Positions 7,840 to 18,680 of a DNA stretch of 64,000 nucleotides are shown here, one piece after another. The translations under genes and the position numbers were made by a program. Each line of letters begins with the position of its first letter. Within the stretch, counting starts at the first letter, position 1. The notes under the pieces are model-generated. The model was not told where the DNA came from. It did no database searches and saw only the letters and a program-made list of their open reading frames with translations. The stretch is from Gilliamella sp. Lep-s35 (GTDB taxonomy: Bacteria > Pseudomonadota > Gammaproteobacteria > Enterobacterales > Orbaceae), in assembly GCF_009795845.1 (NCBI RefSeq), contig NZ_WTEX01000001.1, positions 1 through 64,000 of the forward strand, in the 5' to 3' direction.

Positions 7840-9594
7840 ATGAAAATTCATATTGATTTTGAAGGTCAACATAAATATTTTTGCAATCCAATAAAAGTTT
7901 TTGCTACAAATGATTATTCTTTAATTAAACAACAATTGGATGAAATCGAAAAATTCACACAACAAGGCTATTATGCAGTTGGATATCTCGCTTATGAAAG
8001 CGCAATGGGATTCAATAGTGAACATAAAACAAAACAGAATTATGATTTGCCGCTATTGATATTTGGTATTTTTGATAAATTTTCTATCATTGAGCAAAAA
8101 CATGTAGAAATAAGTGATTACACTCCACCAACTTTTGATTTGATAAGCGATACATCAAGAGACGAATATAATAAAAAGATTGATTTTATTCGCTCGCAAA
8201 TTGAATCAGGCAATACTTATCAAACCAACTATACAATTCAATTTACTGCGCCATTCAATGACAGCGCTATTGATTATTACTATTTTCTACAAAAGAACAA
8301 TCAAGCCGACTATTGCGCTTATATTGAGTTTGACGACTATTGTATTTTATCAATTTCGCCAGAATTATTTTTTAAGTTAGAAAATAAAATTATTACCACA
8401 AAACCAATGAAAGGAACTACTGCCCGTGGTTTAACTAATCAACAAGATAAGCAACAATTAGAATTTTTATTTTCTGAAAAAAACCAAGCTGAAAATATGA
8501 TGATTGTTGATTTATTACGTAATGATTTAAGTCGGGTTGCAAAGGCAGGATCAGTTACAGTTCCTAAATTATTTTCAGCCGAAAAATATCCAACCGTTTG
8601 GCAATTGACTTCTATGATTCAAGGTGAATTGAAAGAACATGTTAATTTATATCATATTTTTCAAGCACTATTTCCTTGTGGATCAATAACTGGAGCGCCT
8701 AAAACCAGTACCATGCAAATTATTGCCGATATTGAAAACTCACCTCGAGGTGTTTACTGTGGAACAATTGGTTATATTGAACCATATATGAACAAAGCTA
8801 TATTCAATATCCCAATTCGGACTTTAACCATACACAATCAACAAATGCATTATGGTGTTGGCGGAGGGATCACTTGGGATTCAACCTCACAAGATGAATA
8901 TAATGAGATTTTAGCTAAAACAGCAATTTTAACTCGTACCACTTCTTCTCCCAAATATATCATTGAATCATTATTGCTTGAAAAAGGACAATTTTTCTTA
9001 TTGGAAGAACATTTAAGCAGACTTTCTCAATCAGCTGATTATTTCGATTTTAGATGTGATATTAATGCGATTAAGTTGCACCTTATTAAGTTAGCGATTG
9101 CAACCACTGAAAATATTTCGAATATTTATAAAGTCAGAGTGTTACTGCAAAAAAATGGGCTATATACTATTAGCGAGAATATCATTAACTCGCCAATGGA
9201 GATCAATGAAATCGCATTTGCAAAACAGTGTGTTCATAACCAAAATGTCTATTTGTATCATAAAACGTCAAATCGTGAACACTTTCCTGATTTAGCTACA
9301 GGAAAAGAGTATATTAATTTTAATCAATACAATGAAATCACTGAATTTGTTAACGGTAATCTGGCATTGCTGATTAATGATCAATGGATTACCCCTAAAA
9401 AAGAATCAGGATTACTAGCTGGCACCATGCGGCAATTTTATTTAGATCATAATCAATTGTTAGAAAAAACACTTTTAAAAGATGATCTTTTAAAAGCTAA
9501 TAAAATCGCATTTATCAATAGTGTTCGCAAATGGATTACGATTGATGATGAGGTTTTTAGTCAATTCAAATTGCAATTAAAATCATTGATTTAA
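7840..9594 (+). CDS. pabB-pabC: fused aminodeoxychorismate synthase I / aminodeoxychorismate lyase
   Basis: 584 residues from the ATG one base after the pabA stop; in-frame ATGs at 7810 and 7825 are alternatives. The first 350 or so residues are a chorismate-binding domain with CGSITGAPKTSTMQII and GVYCGTIGYIEP, lacking most of the usual N-terminal subdomain. The rest is a PabC-like, aminotransferase class IV domain with a candidate PLP lysine in YHKTSNREH and ELVNG-like FVNGNLALL. One polypeptide would thus make 4-amino-4-deoxychorismate and release pyruvate to give p-aminobenzoate. Fusions of this kind are known in other bacteria. No separate pabB or pabC is in the window. Confidence 0.9.
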   Translation: MKIHIDFEGQHKYFCNPIKVFATNDYSLIKQQLDEIEKFTQQGYYAVGYLAYESAMGFNSEHKTKQNYDLPLLIFGIFDKFSIIEQKHVEISDYTPPTFDLISDTSRDEYNKKIDFIRSQIESGNTYQTNYTIQFTAPFNDSAIDYYYFLQKNNQADYCAYIEFDDYCILSISPELFFKLENKIITTKPMKGTTARGLTNQQDKQQLEFLFSEKNQAENMMIVDLLRNDLSRVAKAGSVTVPKLFSAEKYPTVWQLTSMIQGELKEHVNLYHIFQALFPCGSITGAPKTSTMQIIADIENSPRGVYCGTIGYIEPYMNKAIFNIPIRTLTIHNQQMHYGVGGGITWDSTSQDEYNEILAKTAILTRTTSSPKYIIESLLLEKGQFFLLEEHLSRLSQSADYFDFRCDINAIKLHLIKLAIATTENISNIYKVRVLLQKNGLYTISENIINSPMEINEIAFAKQCVHNQNVYLYHKTSNREHFPDLATGKEYINFNQYNEITEFVNGNLALLINDQWITPKKESGLLAGTMRQFYLDHNQLLEKTLLKDDLLKANKIAFINSVRKWITIDDEVFSQFKLQLKSLI

Positions 9595-9596
9595 AT

Positions 9597-9620
9597 ACTC
9601 CGTCAAAATTCTGATGGAGT
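9597..9620. terminator. hairpin between convergent pabBC and pqiC
   Basis: ACTCCGTCA (9597-9605) pairs with TGATGGAGT (9612-9620) with one G-T pair and a six-base loop. It lies 3 bases after pabBC and 12 before the pqiC stop. No long T run, so strength is uncertain. Confidence 0.5.
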
Positions 9621-9631
9621 GTGATTATAAC

Positions 9632-10216
9632 TTAATGTTTTATTGAACTAGCAAAGTCTAGTTCTTCATCTTGCCAAGCTTTTGATAGTGCTTTAACTAA
9701 AGCACTATATCCATTGGATTCTAAAGGAACATGGCGCTCAAATGGTTTTGTTTCAATATTATTTTTACTGTCACTAATCACCCATCGCCCTTTAATGATC
9801 GCATCGCCAGTATAACTGCCATGAAAGCCGTCAATAAATAATTTTACTGTTAATGTCGGTGTTGTAATTGACTGGCTCGATACTAAATAATTAGGCAATA
9901 AAACGGTTAAATCTTGCGATAACCTCTCTTGAAGTTGCTGTGATAGTGTTGAAGCCCATAAATTTTGAGTTGCCGTTTCATATGTGATATTGTCTGTTTG
10001 TAATACTATCCCTGGCTTGTTTAAAAAACTTGCCATATCCACCGATTCTATCCAAATAAAACGATTAGTTGTTTTTATTTTTTGCGATGCAGGGCTCGGT
10101 AAATTACTGGTTAGTTGAAAATAGCTTTTACTTGACATGCTAGTTGAACAACTGGCTAATATAGCAAGTAATGGTACAAATACAACTATGAGCAAATTTT
10201 TATATATTCTGTTCAT
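9632..10216 (-). CDS. pqiC: outer-membrane lipoprotein PqiC
   Basis: 194 residues. N-terminal lipoprotein signal with lipobox LASC (Cys about 23), then an ABC-transport auxiliary (DUF330/YmbA) domain: SYFQLTSNLPSP, FIWIESVDMASFLNKPGIV, and a C-terminal KALSKAWQDEELDFA. It is the outer-membrane anchor of the PqiABC envelope-spanning lipid-transport complex. Its ATG overlaps the pqiB stop by one base, so it is translationally coupled. Confidence 0.9.
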   Translation of the reverse strand: MNRIYKNLLIVVFVPLLAILASCSTSMSSKSYFQLTSNLPSPASQKIKTTNRFIWIESVDMASFLNKPGIVLQTDNITYETATQNLWASTLSQQLQERLSQDLTVLLPNYLVSSQSITTPTLTVKLFIDGFHGSYTGDAIIKGRWVISDSKNNIETKPFERHVPLESNGYSALVKALSKAWQDEELDFASSIKH

Positions 10217-11853
10217 TATTTTTTACCTTTTGCTTGAGGCTCTTGATCTTTCTTTGACGGAGCAGAAAATATCAGTGCATTACTCTTATCGTTAAGCGTG
10301 TTAAGTAATGGCGTTAATTCGTCCATCATTTGTTGAGCTTTTTGTAAACTTTCTTTCATTTGATTGTTTAGTTCAGAACCCGGTTGTAATCCTTTTAATG
10401 TTTTATTTAATGAGCGTAATGTCTTTTGTAAATCTTTTGGCATATTTTGCATCTCTTTACTTGCCATAACTCGATTTAATGAATTCATTAAGCGTTGGCT
10501 TGATGCAAGTGATTGATTAAGTTGTGACACCGTGTTATTAAGAGGTAAGTTATTAAAATTATCTAATAACTGCATAACTTTGGATTGAATTTGTGCAATT
10601 CCTGTTGAAGTTGCCTCAATGGTATCATAACCAAACTGCTTTGCCATTTTAGGGTCATATTTATTTTTTAAATCAGGATAAAAATCAAGATCTATATACA
10701 TTGCGCCAGTGAACATGTTTGAGGTCTTTAACGAAGCTCTTAAGCCATTTTCTTGCTCTTTCATAATTAATTCAGCAATATCGACTTTTTCATCAACTAA
10801 TTCAGATAAACGTTCTGGCTCAATCCTAATTAATATTGGTACTTTTTTATTTAAAATTGAGGATTTTTCTAACATCTCTGCAGTATAAAATGGCACTTTA
10901 GATACTGTTCCTAACCTAATACCATGATATTCAACAGGTACGCCTTCTGATAATCCCGATATGGAGTCAGAAAGCATAACAAGGAATTCTTTATATTCAG
11001 TATATTGAGAATCTTTAATGGATTTTTTATCTTCATATAATTTATAAACTGCATTTTGTTCTGCTAGCGCTCCTAATTTAGACCCTTCAGGCAAATCAAA
11101 ACTAATCCCACCTGACATTAAGACATCTAAGGAAGGAACATCTAAATTGGCTCCTTGAGGAGAAAGTGTTAAATTAACTCCGCCTTCTTTCCAAAAGCGT
11201 ACATTTTGAGTTACCAGTACATCATAAGGTTTAGTAATAAAAACTTGATATCTCATTTTACGTGCTTGAACATCAAATTCTGAAGTTTCAACATTACCAA
11301 CACGATAGCCATGAAACATAACAGAAGCGCCTCTTGGGATCACACCATTTTGTTCACTTTCTAAATTTAAACGGATCCCTTTAATACTTGGATCTGACAA
11401 TGGTGGAGTATCAGAAAGCATAAAAGGTTTGTTTTGGAAACTGTGCGTATCGTTTCCGGCAACTAATTCTATATAAACGCCTGATAAAATAGTTCCTAAT
11501 CCTGTCACACCATCTCGTCCAATTTCAGGCTTAACAACCCAAAAAATTGAATCATTTTTCAGTAGTGGATCCATATCATTGTAAATACGACCTTTGATTA
11601 CCACTTGCTTGTAATCATCAGATAAAGTCACTTCATCAACGATACCCACATCAACACTACGGTTTTTAATGGTGGTTTTTCCTGCAACGATGCCACTTGC
11701 ATCTTTTGCAAGCAAAGTGAAAGAGGTTCCCCTATCGGCAAAATGAGAGTAGATTATCCAAAGACCAACAATTGCAGTCACAATGGGAATAATCCATATT
11801 GCGGAAATAGCTCTAATTTTAGTTATCTTTGCTAATTTACTTGATGTTGCCAT
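10216..11853 (-). CDS. pqiB: MCE-domain protein PqiB
   Basis: 545 residues, close to E. coli PqiB. One N-terminal membrane anchor (about 15-37, IWIIPIVTAIVGLWIIY) followed by three MCE/MlaD repeats (about 40-135, 155-250 and 280-390), seen as repeated GVYIEL/GISFDL/GAMYIDL strands. A long helical C-terminal part rich in LNQSL/LNRVM/LNKTLK forms the needle that spans the periplasm in the E. coli protein. The tail is basic. Middle gene of pqiABC, 7 bases after pqiA. Confidence 0.93.
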   Translation of the reverse strand: MATSSKLAKITKIRAISAIWIIPIVTAIVGLWIIYSHFADRGTSFTLLAKDASGIVAGKTTIKNRSVDVGIVDEVTLSDDYKQVVIKGRIYNDMDPLLKNDSIFWVVKPEIGRDGVTGLGTILSGVYIELVAGNDTHSFQNKPFMLSDTPPLSDPSIKGIRLNLESEQNGVIPRGASVMFHGYRVGNVETSEFDVQARKMRYQVFITKPYDVLVTQNVRFWKEGGVNLTLSPQGANLDVPSLDVLMSGGISFDLPEGSKLGALAEQNAVYKLYEDKKSIKDSQYTEYKEFLVMLSDSISGLSEGVPVEYHGIRLGTVSKVPFYTAEMLEKSSILNKKVPILIRIEPERLSELVDEKVDIAELIMKEQENGLRASLKTSNMFTGAMYIDLDFYPDLKNKYDPKMAKQFGYDTIEATSTGIAQIQSKVMQLLDNFNNLPLNNTVSQLNQSLASSQRLMNSLNRVMASKEMQNMPKDLQKTLRSLNKTLKGLQPGSELNNQMKESLQKAQQMMDELTPLLNTLNDKSNALIFSAPSKKDQEPQAKGKK

Positions 11854-11860
11854 ATTGTTT

Positions 11861-13114
11861 CTATTGACCTATTTTTTTATTTTGCGGACGATCCCAAATT
11901 AAACGAGGATCAAATTTTTGTGATGCAATCATTGTGATAATAACGACACTTGCAAAAAATGTAACACCAATATCAGGGTAAACCCCCATCATTTGTTGAT
12001 TTCTAACTAAAGAACAAATAACTGAAACCACAAATATATCTATCATTGACCATTTACCTATAAATTCAACAGCAGTATATAATTTTTTCATTTTTAAGCA
12101 ATTACGCTTATTTTTTTGTTTTACTGCGAGTGCAAAATAGCAAAGCCAACTCAGTGAAATGATTTTTAAAATTGGAATTACAACACTTGCAATAAAAATA
12201 ACAAGCGCAACAGGTACATCACCTGATTGCCACATATAAATGACGCCATCGATAATGGTTGAAGTTGATGGAGATCCAAAAACAACGGTTATCATAATAC
12301 CAAATAAATTAGCGGGAATATAAAGAATTAATGAAGTTACCAATAACGCTATAGTCCATTGTATTTTATCGCAATTTCTAATTTTACTTTTTTGTTTACA
12401 TCGAGGGCATTTTTTATAATTTACAGGTAATATAGCCTGACAGCAATTACATAGTTTTAAATTTTGACTTATACCTGTTTTACCCGCTTTTAACGTATCG
12501 GCAGAAAAATTATTACGGTGAATTTCATTCCAAATTATTTCTGGTGAAAAAATAACTAATGACTTGATATAAAAAAAGACAAATAAGCAAAATGCAAAAA
12601 ATGCGCTAGTCACACCAATAGTGCCATAACTCATTAATTTAACAAAACTAACTAAAATTCCGACAAGAAATATTTCAGGCATACACCAATGTTGAAACTT
12701 TTCATAAACAATAAGCAAATCTCGCTTTCGATACTTTGTTAATGGTAATTTAGAACAAAGTATCGTAGTAATTAACAAATTTAATATGGGGAAAAGCAAA
12801 ACAAATAAGATAAAAAGTGCAGAAATATAGCTATATTTATCAAAAAAAAGGGTTTTAGGAATGTCTAATATACTAATACCAATAAAATTACCGACAAGAC
12901 GAATATCAATAAAGATAAAACCGTAAGCGACAACAATCATAATCAACGAACAAACTGCATACATAGCCGCTCTAAACTTCATCTCACTATTATTTTTGAC
13001 TAATGTTGCATTACAACGGGGACAAATAGCTTTGTACCCTACCATTATATCAGGTAATTCTACGACCAAATCACAATGTGAGCACAAAACATAATGTTGC
13101 TTATCAATGGTCAT
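11861..13114 (-). CDS. pqiA: inner-membrane protein PqiA
   Basis: 417 residues with two homologous halves, each a zinc ribbon followed by four membrane helices. The first ribbon is CSHCDLVVEL...CPRC (about 11-35) and the second CNCCQAILPVNYKKCPRC (about 221-238). It is the inner-membrane partner of PqiB in lipid transport between membranes; the E. coli operon is SoxRS-induced. First gene of the operon. No clear SoxS site is recognised upstream. Confidence 0.92.
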   Translation of the reverse strand: MTIDKQHYVLCSHCDLVVELPDIMVGYKAICPRCNATLVKNNSEMKFRAAMYAVCSLIMIVVAYGFIFIDIRLVGNFIGISILDIPKTLFFDKYSYISALFILFVLLFPILNLLITTILCSKLPLTKYRKRDLLIVYEKFQHWCMPEIFLVGILVSFVKLMSYGTIGVTSAFFAFCLFVFFYIKSLVIFSPEIIWNEIHRNNFSADTLKAGKTGISQNLKLCNCCQAILPVNYKKCPRCKQKSKIRNCDKIQWTIALLVTSLILYIPANLFGIMITVVFGSPSTSTIIDGVIYMWQSGDVPVALVIFIASVVIPILKIISLSWLCYFALAVKQKNKRNCLKMKKLYTAVEFIGKWSMIDIFVVSVICSLVRNQQMMGVYPDIGVTFFASVVIITMIASQKFDPRLIWDRPQNKKIGQ

Positions 13115-13476
13115 TATTTCCCTTTATTCGATCAATTTAATCAATAAAAATATTCAAACTAGAATAACATTGAAACGCAAAAACTAATAAATTATTTTAA
13201 ACAATTAGTCGAAGAAATGGCGACTAATAAGAAACAAATCTGATCAAAGATTCCTCAAGATGCTATATCATATCAAATAACAATTTTAATTAAAGAACAT
13301 TAATTCAAATTTGTTTAAAGGGCATAATCGAAAAATTAACATAATAAATTTAATCTTGAATAACAATATTTTATCACCATGTGGTATTTTCAGTTATTAT
13401 AGTGAATAAATTAGCTATACAACAGTGTGAGAAAATTCGCATAACTAACTAAATGATTATCGTATATAAAAAAAAC
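13115..13476. other. intergenic region between pqiA and recA
   Basis: About 360 bases, very AT-rich, between divergent genes. It should hold the pqiA promoter. No repeat, RNA gene or convincing open frame was seen. Confidence 0.5.
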
Positions 13477-13504
13477 TTGATACTGTATAACAATACAGTA
13501 TAAT
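13477..13504 (+). promoter_or_regulatory. recA promoter with LexA box
   Basis: -35 TTGATA (13477-13482), 16-base spacer, -10 TATAAT (13499-13504). The spacer contains TACTGTATAACAATACAGTA (13481-13500), a perfect CTGT-N8-ACAG SOS box, so LexA would block the promoter directly. Transcription should start near 13511, which rules out an in-frame ATG at 13505 as the recA start. Confidence 0.92.
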
Positions 13505-13537
13505 GTGCTACATCCTAACTCATTGGAATTTTATAAT

Positions 13538-14584
13538 ATGAACGAAAACAAACAACGCGCACTTTCAGCTGCATTAAGTCAAATCGAAAAACAATTTGGT
13601 AAAGGTTCAATTATGCGTTTAGGGGATACTCAAACGCTAGATGTGGATGCGGTATCTACTGGCTCTTTAGGGCTAGATATTGCATTAGGCATTGGTGGCT
13701 TACCAATGGGGCGAATTGTTGAAATTTTTGGACCAGAATCATCAGGTAAAACAACACTCACTTTATCAGTAATAGCACAAGCTCAAAAAGAAGGTAAAAC
13801 TTGTGCATTTATTGATGCTGAACATGCGCTTGATCCAATTTATGCAGCGAAATTGGGTGTACAAGTTGGTGAGCTATTAGTTTCTCAACCTGATACAGGC
13901 GAACAAGCACTTGAAATTTGTGATGCACTAGTTCGCTCTGGCGCTGTTGATGTTATTATTGTCGACTCAGTCGCAGCGTTAACGCCAAAAGCTGAAATTG
14001 AAGGTGAAATGGGTGATTCTCATATGGGATTACAAGCTCGCTTAATGTCACAAGCATTACGTAAACTAACTGCGAATATCAAAAATGCAAATTGTTTAGT
14101 TGTATTTATTAACCAAATTCGTATGAAAATTGGTGTTATGTTTGGTAGCCCAGAAACAACAACTGGTGGTAATGCACTAAAATTCTATGCTTCAGTTCGG
14201 CTTGATATTCGCCGCATTGGTTCAGTAAAAGAAGGTGAAAATATTATTGGTAGTGATACTCGGGTAAAAGTTGTTAAAAACAAAGTTGCAGCACCATTTA
14301 GACAAACTGAATTCCAAATTCTTTATGGTTGTGGTATTTCAAAAGAAGGCGAACTAATTGATTTAGGTGTTAAAAACAAATTAGTAGATAAAGCGGGGGC
14401 ATGGTATAGCTACAATGGCGAGAAAGTTGGTCAAGGCAAAGCTAACTCAATTAAATTTTTACAAGAACACCCTGAAATTGCCAAAGAACTTGAAACTAAA
14501 CTACGCGATTTACTACTAAATAGTCCTGCCGTTTTTGCCTCTGATGAAGAAAGCGTTTCACAAGAAGATGAAAGTTTTGAATAA
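13538..14584 (+). CDS. recA: recombinase RecA
   Basis: 348 residues from the ATG at 13538. An upstream in-frame ATG at 13505 lies before the predicted transcription start and adds 11 residues foreign to the family. Walker [10 protein letters not shown] at 65-73, Walker [11 protein letters not shown] near 140, L2/DNA-binding region including [14 protein letters not shown], and an acidic C-terminal tail ([10 protein letters not shown]). It forms filaments on single-stranded DNA for strand exchange and triggers LexA cleavage. The recX start codon overlaps its stop (TAATG). Confidence 0.98.
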   Translation: MNENKQRALSAALSQIEKQFGKGSIMRLGDTQTLDVDAVSTGSLGLDIALGIGGLPMGRIVEIFGPESSGKTTLTLSVIAQAQKEGKTCAFIDAEHALDPIYAAKLGVQVGELLVSQPDTGEQALEICDALVRSGAVDVIIVDSVAALTPKAEIEGEMGDSHMGLQARLMSQALRKLTANIKNANCLVVFINQIRMKIGVMFGSPETTTGGNALKFYASVRLDIRRIGSVKEGENIIGSDTRVKVVKNKVAAPFRQTEFQILYGCGISKEGELIDLGVKNKLVDKAGAWYSYNGEKVGQGKANSIKFLQEHPEIAKELETKLRDLLLNSPAVFASDEESVSQEDESFE

Positions 14585-15084
14585 TGGATAAAAAACTCAA
14601 TAAATCAATTCTAAATAAAGCTGTGCAACTGCTTGCACAGCGCGATCACTCTTCGTATGAACTAACGCAAAAAATAACATTTTTTTTTGCTAAAAAACAA
14701 TTACCTCTAGACGAAGATTATCACGATCAACTAACTAAACTAAAAACTGAAATACAAGATGTTATTAGGTATTGCATCAATCAAAAGTGGCTCAATGATG
14801 AACAATACATTGAAAAGTATATCGTTATGCGTGCCAATAAAGGTTATGGAAAATATAAAATTGCAATGGAACTTAAGCAACGTGGTTTACCAACTGATTT
14901 AAGTCAACAACTATTACAGATGTCTGATATCAACTGGGGACACCTTGCTCATACTCAATTACGAAAAAAACTAAAACAAATTAAACCCCAAAATAATGAC
15001 AGAAAACAAAAAGGTATTCAGTTTTTAATCGCAAGAGGTTATACACAAGATGATATAAAAACTGCACATAATTTATTGACTTAA
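14584..15084 (+). CDS. recX: RecA regulator RecX
   Basis: 166 residues, the same length as E. coli RecX. Helical repeats are typical of the family: LLAQRDHSSYELTQKI near 15-30, YCINQKWLNDEQYIEKYIVM near 62-80, and KGYGKYKIAMELKQRGL near 84-100. It modulates RecA filament extension. Its ATG shares one base with the recA stop, so it depends on recA translation and SOS induction. Confidence 0.93.
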   Translation: MDKKLNKSILNKAVQLLAQRDHSSYELTQKITFFFAKKQLPLDEDYHDQLTKLKTEIQDVIRYCINQKWLNDEQYIEKYIVMRANKGYGKYKIAMELKQRGLPTDLSQQLLQMSDINWGHLAHTQLRKKLKQIKPQNNDRKQKGIQFLIARGYTQDDIKTAHNLLT

Positions 15085-15277
15085 ACAAAGATAATATCTA
15101 AAATAGTGTACAGAAAGTAAAAAAATGATTACAAATAAAACTTACTAATTCTTTTTATTTTTACTTGTAATATTAACTAGATCCGCTTCAATAGTAACAA
15201 TATTTACTTTTCAACTTTAGTTGTAACGAGTATTATTACAGTATTTAAAAATCTATCGTTTTTATATGGAAGCATAA

Positions 15278-17911
15278 ATGAAAAGCACTGCAGAAATTCG
15301 TCAAAGTTTTCTTGACTTTTTCCATAACAAAGGACATGAAGTTGTCGCAAGTAGTTCCCTTGTTCCACACAATGACCCAACTCTATTGTTTACTAATGCA
15401 GGAATGAATCAATTTAAAGATGTTTTTCTTGGTGTTGATAAGCGTTCTTACACTAGAGCCACAACATCGCAACGTTGTGTCCGTGCGGGCGGTAAACATA
15501 ATGATTTAGACAATGTCGGCTACACAGCTCGACATCATACTTTTTTTGAAATGTTAGGGAACTTCAGTTTCGGCGATTATTTTAAGCATGATGCAATTCA
15601 TTTTGCATGGGAATTATTAACCAGTAAAGAATGGTTTAATCTACCTAAAGATAAACTAACTGTCACTGTTTATGAAACCGATAACGAAGCATATGCAATT
15701 TGGGAAAAAGAAATCGGTATCCCTAAAGAACGCATAATTCGTATTGGTGATAATAAAGGTGCGCCATATGCTTCTGATAACTTTTGGCAAATGGGGGATA
15801 CAGGTCCTTGTGGTCCTTGTACCGAAATTTTCTACGATCATGGTGATCACCTTTGGGGTGGGCCTCCTGGTAGCGCTGAAGAAGATGGCGATAGATTTAT
15901 CGAAATTTGGAACATCGTCTTTATGCAATTTAATCGCCATCCTGACGGCACAATGGAACCATTACCTAAACCATCAGTCGATACAGGAATGGGGTTAGAG
16001 CGCATTGCCGCTGTTTTGCAACATGTCAACTCTAATTATGAAATAGATCTTTTTAAAAAATTAATTAAAGATGCAGCAGAGATTATTCAAACTAAAGATC
16101 TAGAAAATAAATCACTACGCGTTATTGCCGACCATATCCGTTCTTGTGCTTTTCTTATTTCAGATGGCGTATTACCTTCAAACGAAGGCCGAGGCTATGT
16201 ATTACGACGTATAATTCGACGTGCAGTGCGCCATGGACATATGCTTGGCGCAAAAGGCATATTTTTCTACAAACTGGTAAAACCATTAATTGATGTGATG
16301 GAAAGCGCTGCGGTTGAATTAGCCAATAATCAAAAACAAGTTGAAGACGCACTTAAACTAGAAGAAGAGCAATTTCTAAAAACATTAGAACGTGGATTAT
16401 TTTTGCTTGATCAAGAGTTAACAAAAATCACAGGCAAAATATTACCCGGTGATGTTGCATTTAAACTTTATGACACCTATGGCTTTCCACTAGATTTAAC
16501 CGCAGATGTATGTCGCGAAAAAAATATCTCTATCGATGAAGAAGCCTTTAATCGATGCATGGAAGAACAACGAAAGCGCGCACGTGAATCAAGTTCATTT
16601 AGTGTTGATTATAGCAACGTCATCAAACTTGATGATGAAACTGAATTTTTAGGTTATCAAGCCACTGAAGCTTCAGGTAAGATTATTGCTATATTTAAAA
16701 ATGGTCAAAAAGTTGACAGTATTCATACTGGTGATGAAGCTATTATCATTCTAGATAAAACACCATTTTATGGTGAATCAGGTGGTCAAATTGGTGATAA
16801 AGGCTTATTAACAGCTGCAAATGTTGAATTTACTGTTTTAGATAGTCAAAAATATGGAAAAAGTATCGGCCATATAGGTAACATCGTCAAAGGCTCTTTA
16901 AAAGTTGGAGACACAGTTACAGCGGCAATTGATGTTGAGCTACGTGAGCGAATTCGTCGTAATCATTCAGCTACACATTTATTACAAGCTGCATTACAAC
17001 ACGTTTTAGGTAATCATGTTCATCAAAAAGGGTCTTTAGTCAATGATAACTATCTGCGCTTTGACTTTTCACATAACCAAGCCATAACGCAAGAACAAAT
17101 TATTGAAATAGAAAACCTTGTTAACCGACAAATTCGTCGCAATTTACCAGTTGATATTGAGCTTATGCCGATCGATGAAGCCAAAAACAAAGGCGCTATG
17201 GCACTATTTGGTGAAAAATATGACGATATAGTAAGAGTGCTTACTATGGGCGATTTTTCGATTGAACTTTGCGGTGGTACTCATGTAGATAGAACCGGCG
17301 ATATTGGTTTATTTAAAATAATATCAGAATCAAGCATAGCATCTGGCGTACGCCGTATTGAAGCGACCTCGGGGCAAAATGCAATGGATCTAATACACTA
17401 TGAGTCAAATTTATTAACTCAGATTGGACAAATCATTAAAAGTGATAAATCTGCAGTTTTAGCACGTATTGAACAACTGTCTGATCAAACCAAGCAGCTT
17501 GAAAAAACAGTTGAACAATTAAAAGCACAAAAAGCTAGCCAAGAAAGCGCTCAATTGCTTAATCAATGTGAACAAATCAATAATACTAATGTACTTATTG
17601 CTAAACTTGACAATATTGAAGCAAAAGTATTACGCACTATGATTGATGATCTTAAAAATCAGTTAAAAACAGCCGTAATTATTTTGGCTGCTGTTAACGA
17701 TGGAAAAATCAATTTAGCTGCAGGTGTAACTAATGATTTAATCAAAAATATTAAAGCTGGTGAGCTAGTTTCTCAATTGGCATTAAAAATAGGTGGTAAA
17801 GGTGGTGGGCGGCCTGATTTCGCTCAAGCAGGTGGAATGGATCTCTCAGCATTACCCGAAGCATTATCTTCGGTAAAAAAGGAAATCAGTAATAAATTAC
17901 AAGCAAGTTAG
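15278..17911 (+). CDS. alaS: alanyl-tRNA synthetase
   Basis: 877 residues, full length. Class II catalytic core at the N-terminus ([36 protein letters not shown]), editing domain with zinc ligands [11 protein letters not shown] and [13 protein letters not shown] (about 555-670), a coiled-coil linker near 730-770, and a C-terminal glycine-rich C-Ala domain ([20 protein letters not shown]). Gene order recX-alaS-csrA-tRNA-Ser-tRNA-Arg matches E. coli. Confidence 0.98.
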   Translation: MKSTAEIRQSFLDFFHNKGHEVVASSSLVPHNDPTLLFTNAGMNQFKDVFLGVDKRSYTRATTSQRCVRAGGKHNDLDNVGYTARHHTFFEMLGNFSFGDYFKHDAIHFAWELLTSKEWFNLPKDKLTVTVYETDNEAYAIWEKEIGIPKERIIRIGDNKGAPYASDNFWQMGDTGPCGPCTEIFYDHGDHLWGGPPGSAEEDGDRFIEIWNIVFMQFNRHPDGTMEPLPKPSVDTGMGLERIAAVLQHVNSNYEIDLFKKLIKDAAEIIQTKDLENKSLRVIADHIRSCAFLISDGVLPSNEGRGYVLRRIIRRAVRHGHMLGAKGIFFYKLVKPLIDVMESAAVELANNQKQVEDALKLEEEQFLKTLERGLFLLDQELTKITGKILPGDVAFKLYDTYGFPLDLTADVCREKNISIDEEAFNRCMEEQRKRARESSSFSVDYSNVIKLDDETEFLGYQATEASGKIIAIFKNGQKVDSIHTGDEAIIILDKTPFYGESGGQIGDKGLLTAANVEFTVLDSQKYGKSIGHIGNIVKGSLKVGDTVTAAIDVELRERIRRNHSATHLLQAALQHVLGNHVHQKGSLVNDNYLRFDFSHNQAITQEQIIEIENLVNRQIRRNLPVDIELMPIDEAKNKGAMALFGEKYDDIVRVLTMGDFSIELCGGTHVDRTGDIGLFKIISESSIASGVRRIEATSGQNAMDLIHYESNLLTQIGQIIKSDKSAVLARIEQLSDQTKQLEKTVEQLKAQKASQESAQLLNQCEQINNTNVLIAKLDNIEAKVLRTMIDDLKNQLKTAVIILAAVNDGKINLAAGVTNDLIKNIKAGELVSQLALKIGGKGGGRPDFAQAGGMDLSALPEALSSVKKEISNKLQAS

Positions 17912-18054
17912 CCATATATACTCAAGTATTTGTTAATTGAATATTAGAGTTTTCCTCAAAATTCCATCTTCTATCTTATAGATATAGATGGAGGCTGACG
18001 AAGCTATATCTTAAAATTGTTTGGATATACACTTAACTGATATTAGGAGAGCTC

Positions 18055-18255
18055 ATGTTAATTTTAACTAGGAGAGTAGGTGAAACACTAATAATTGGGG
18101 ACGATGTAGTTATTACCATCTTAGGCGTAAAAGGCAATCAAGTCAGAGTTGGTATTAATGCACCTAAAGACGTTTCTATTCACAGAGAAGAGATATATAA
18201 CAGAATTCATCAAATACAAGATTCAACGGATGAATTCCCCGAGCCTAAAGGGTAA
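18055..18255 (+). CDS. csrA: carbon storage regulator CsrA
   Basis: 66 residues. Nearly canonical Csr[21 protein letters not shown], then [20 protein letters not shown] (both RNA-binding edges intact), with a slightly longer, acidic C-terminal tail than E. coli (61 residues). It binds GGA motifs in mRNA leaders to control translation. A strong AGGAGAG lies upstream of the ATG. No CsrB/C-like small RNA was seen in this window. Confidence 0.97.
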   Translation: MLILTRRVGETLIIGDDVVITILGVKGNQVRVGINAPKDVSIHREEIYNRIHQIQDSTDEFPEPKG

Positions 18256-18301
18256 TATTGGGCAGTAAATAAACAACTAACGCACATAAACGAAAAAATG
18301 T

Positions 18302-18329
18302 TTGACTTATTTTTTGTAAAAAGTAATAT
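18302..18329 (+). promoter_or_regulatory. promoter of the tRNA cluster
   Basis: -35 TTGACT (18302-18307), 16-base spacer, -10 TAATAT (18324-18329), followed by a GC-rich discriminator (GTGCGCC), a pattern common for stable-RNA promoters. It lies about 48 bases before the tRNA-Ser gene. Confidence 0.6.
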
Positions 18330-18376
18330 GTGCGCCACACATTATGATTTTGTTGTTCAAGAAGTCGTTATGTATT

Positions 18377-18469
18377 GGTGAGATGGCCGAGAGGCTGAAG
18401 GCGCTCCCCTGCTAAGGGAGTATGCGGTCAAAAGCTGCATCGAGGGTTCGAATCCCTCTCTCACCGCCA
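18377..18469 (+). tRNA. serV: tRNA-Ser (GCU)
   Basis: 93 bases with encoded CCA. Acceptor GGTGAGA/TCTCACC, long variable arm typical of class II tRNAs, anticodon stem CTCCC/GGGAG around CTGCTAA giving anticodon GCT, and T arm with GGTTCGAATCC. It is first in a cluster equivalent to E. coli serV-argVYZQ. Confidence 0.97.
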
Positions 18470-18488
18470 TTTTAAAAATTTAAAATAT

Positions 18489-18565
18489 GCATCCGTAGCT
18501 CAGCTGGATAGAGCACCCGGCTACGAACCGGGAGGTCAGGGGTTCGAATCCCTTCGGATGCACCA
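18489..18565 (+). tRNA. tRNA-Arg (ACG), copy 1
   Basis: 77 bases, CCA encoded. Acceptor GCATCCG/CGGATGC; anticodon stem CCCGG/CCGGG around CTACGAA gives ACG (read as ICG after deamination, so it serves CGU, CGC and CGA). Confidence 0.97.
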
Positions 18566-18582
18566 TTTTAAAACTTCAAAAC

Positions 18583-18659
18583 GCATCCGTAGCTCAGCTG
18601 GATAGAGTACCCGGCTACGAACCGGGCGGTCAGGGGTTCGAATCCCTTCGGATGCACCA
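18583..18659 (+). tRNA. tRNA-Arg (ACG), copy 2
   Basis: 77 bases, CCA encoded, 17 bases after copy 1. It differs from copy 1 by GAGT for GAGC in the D-stem (a G-U pair) and CGG for AGG in the variable loop. Anticodon ACG. Confidence 0.96.
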
Positions 18660-18680
18660 CTTTTTTTAACGAACTTACAC

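Noticed and set aside
13505-13537. ATG at 13505 as the recA start
   Set aside because: It lies directly after the -10 box and before the predicted transcription start; the family N-terminus begins at 13538.
15656-16352. Several 60-94 codon frames on both strands inside alaS
   Set aside because: Shadows of a clear full-length alaS frame; no ribosome sites or family resemblance.
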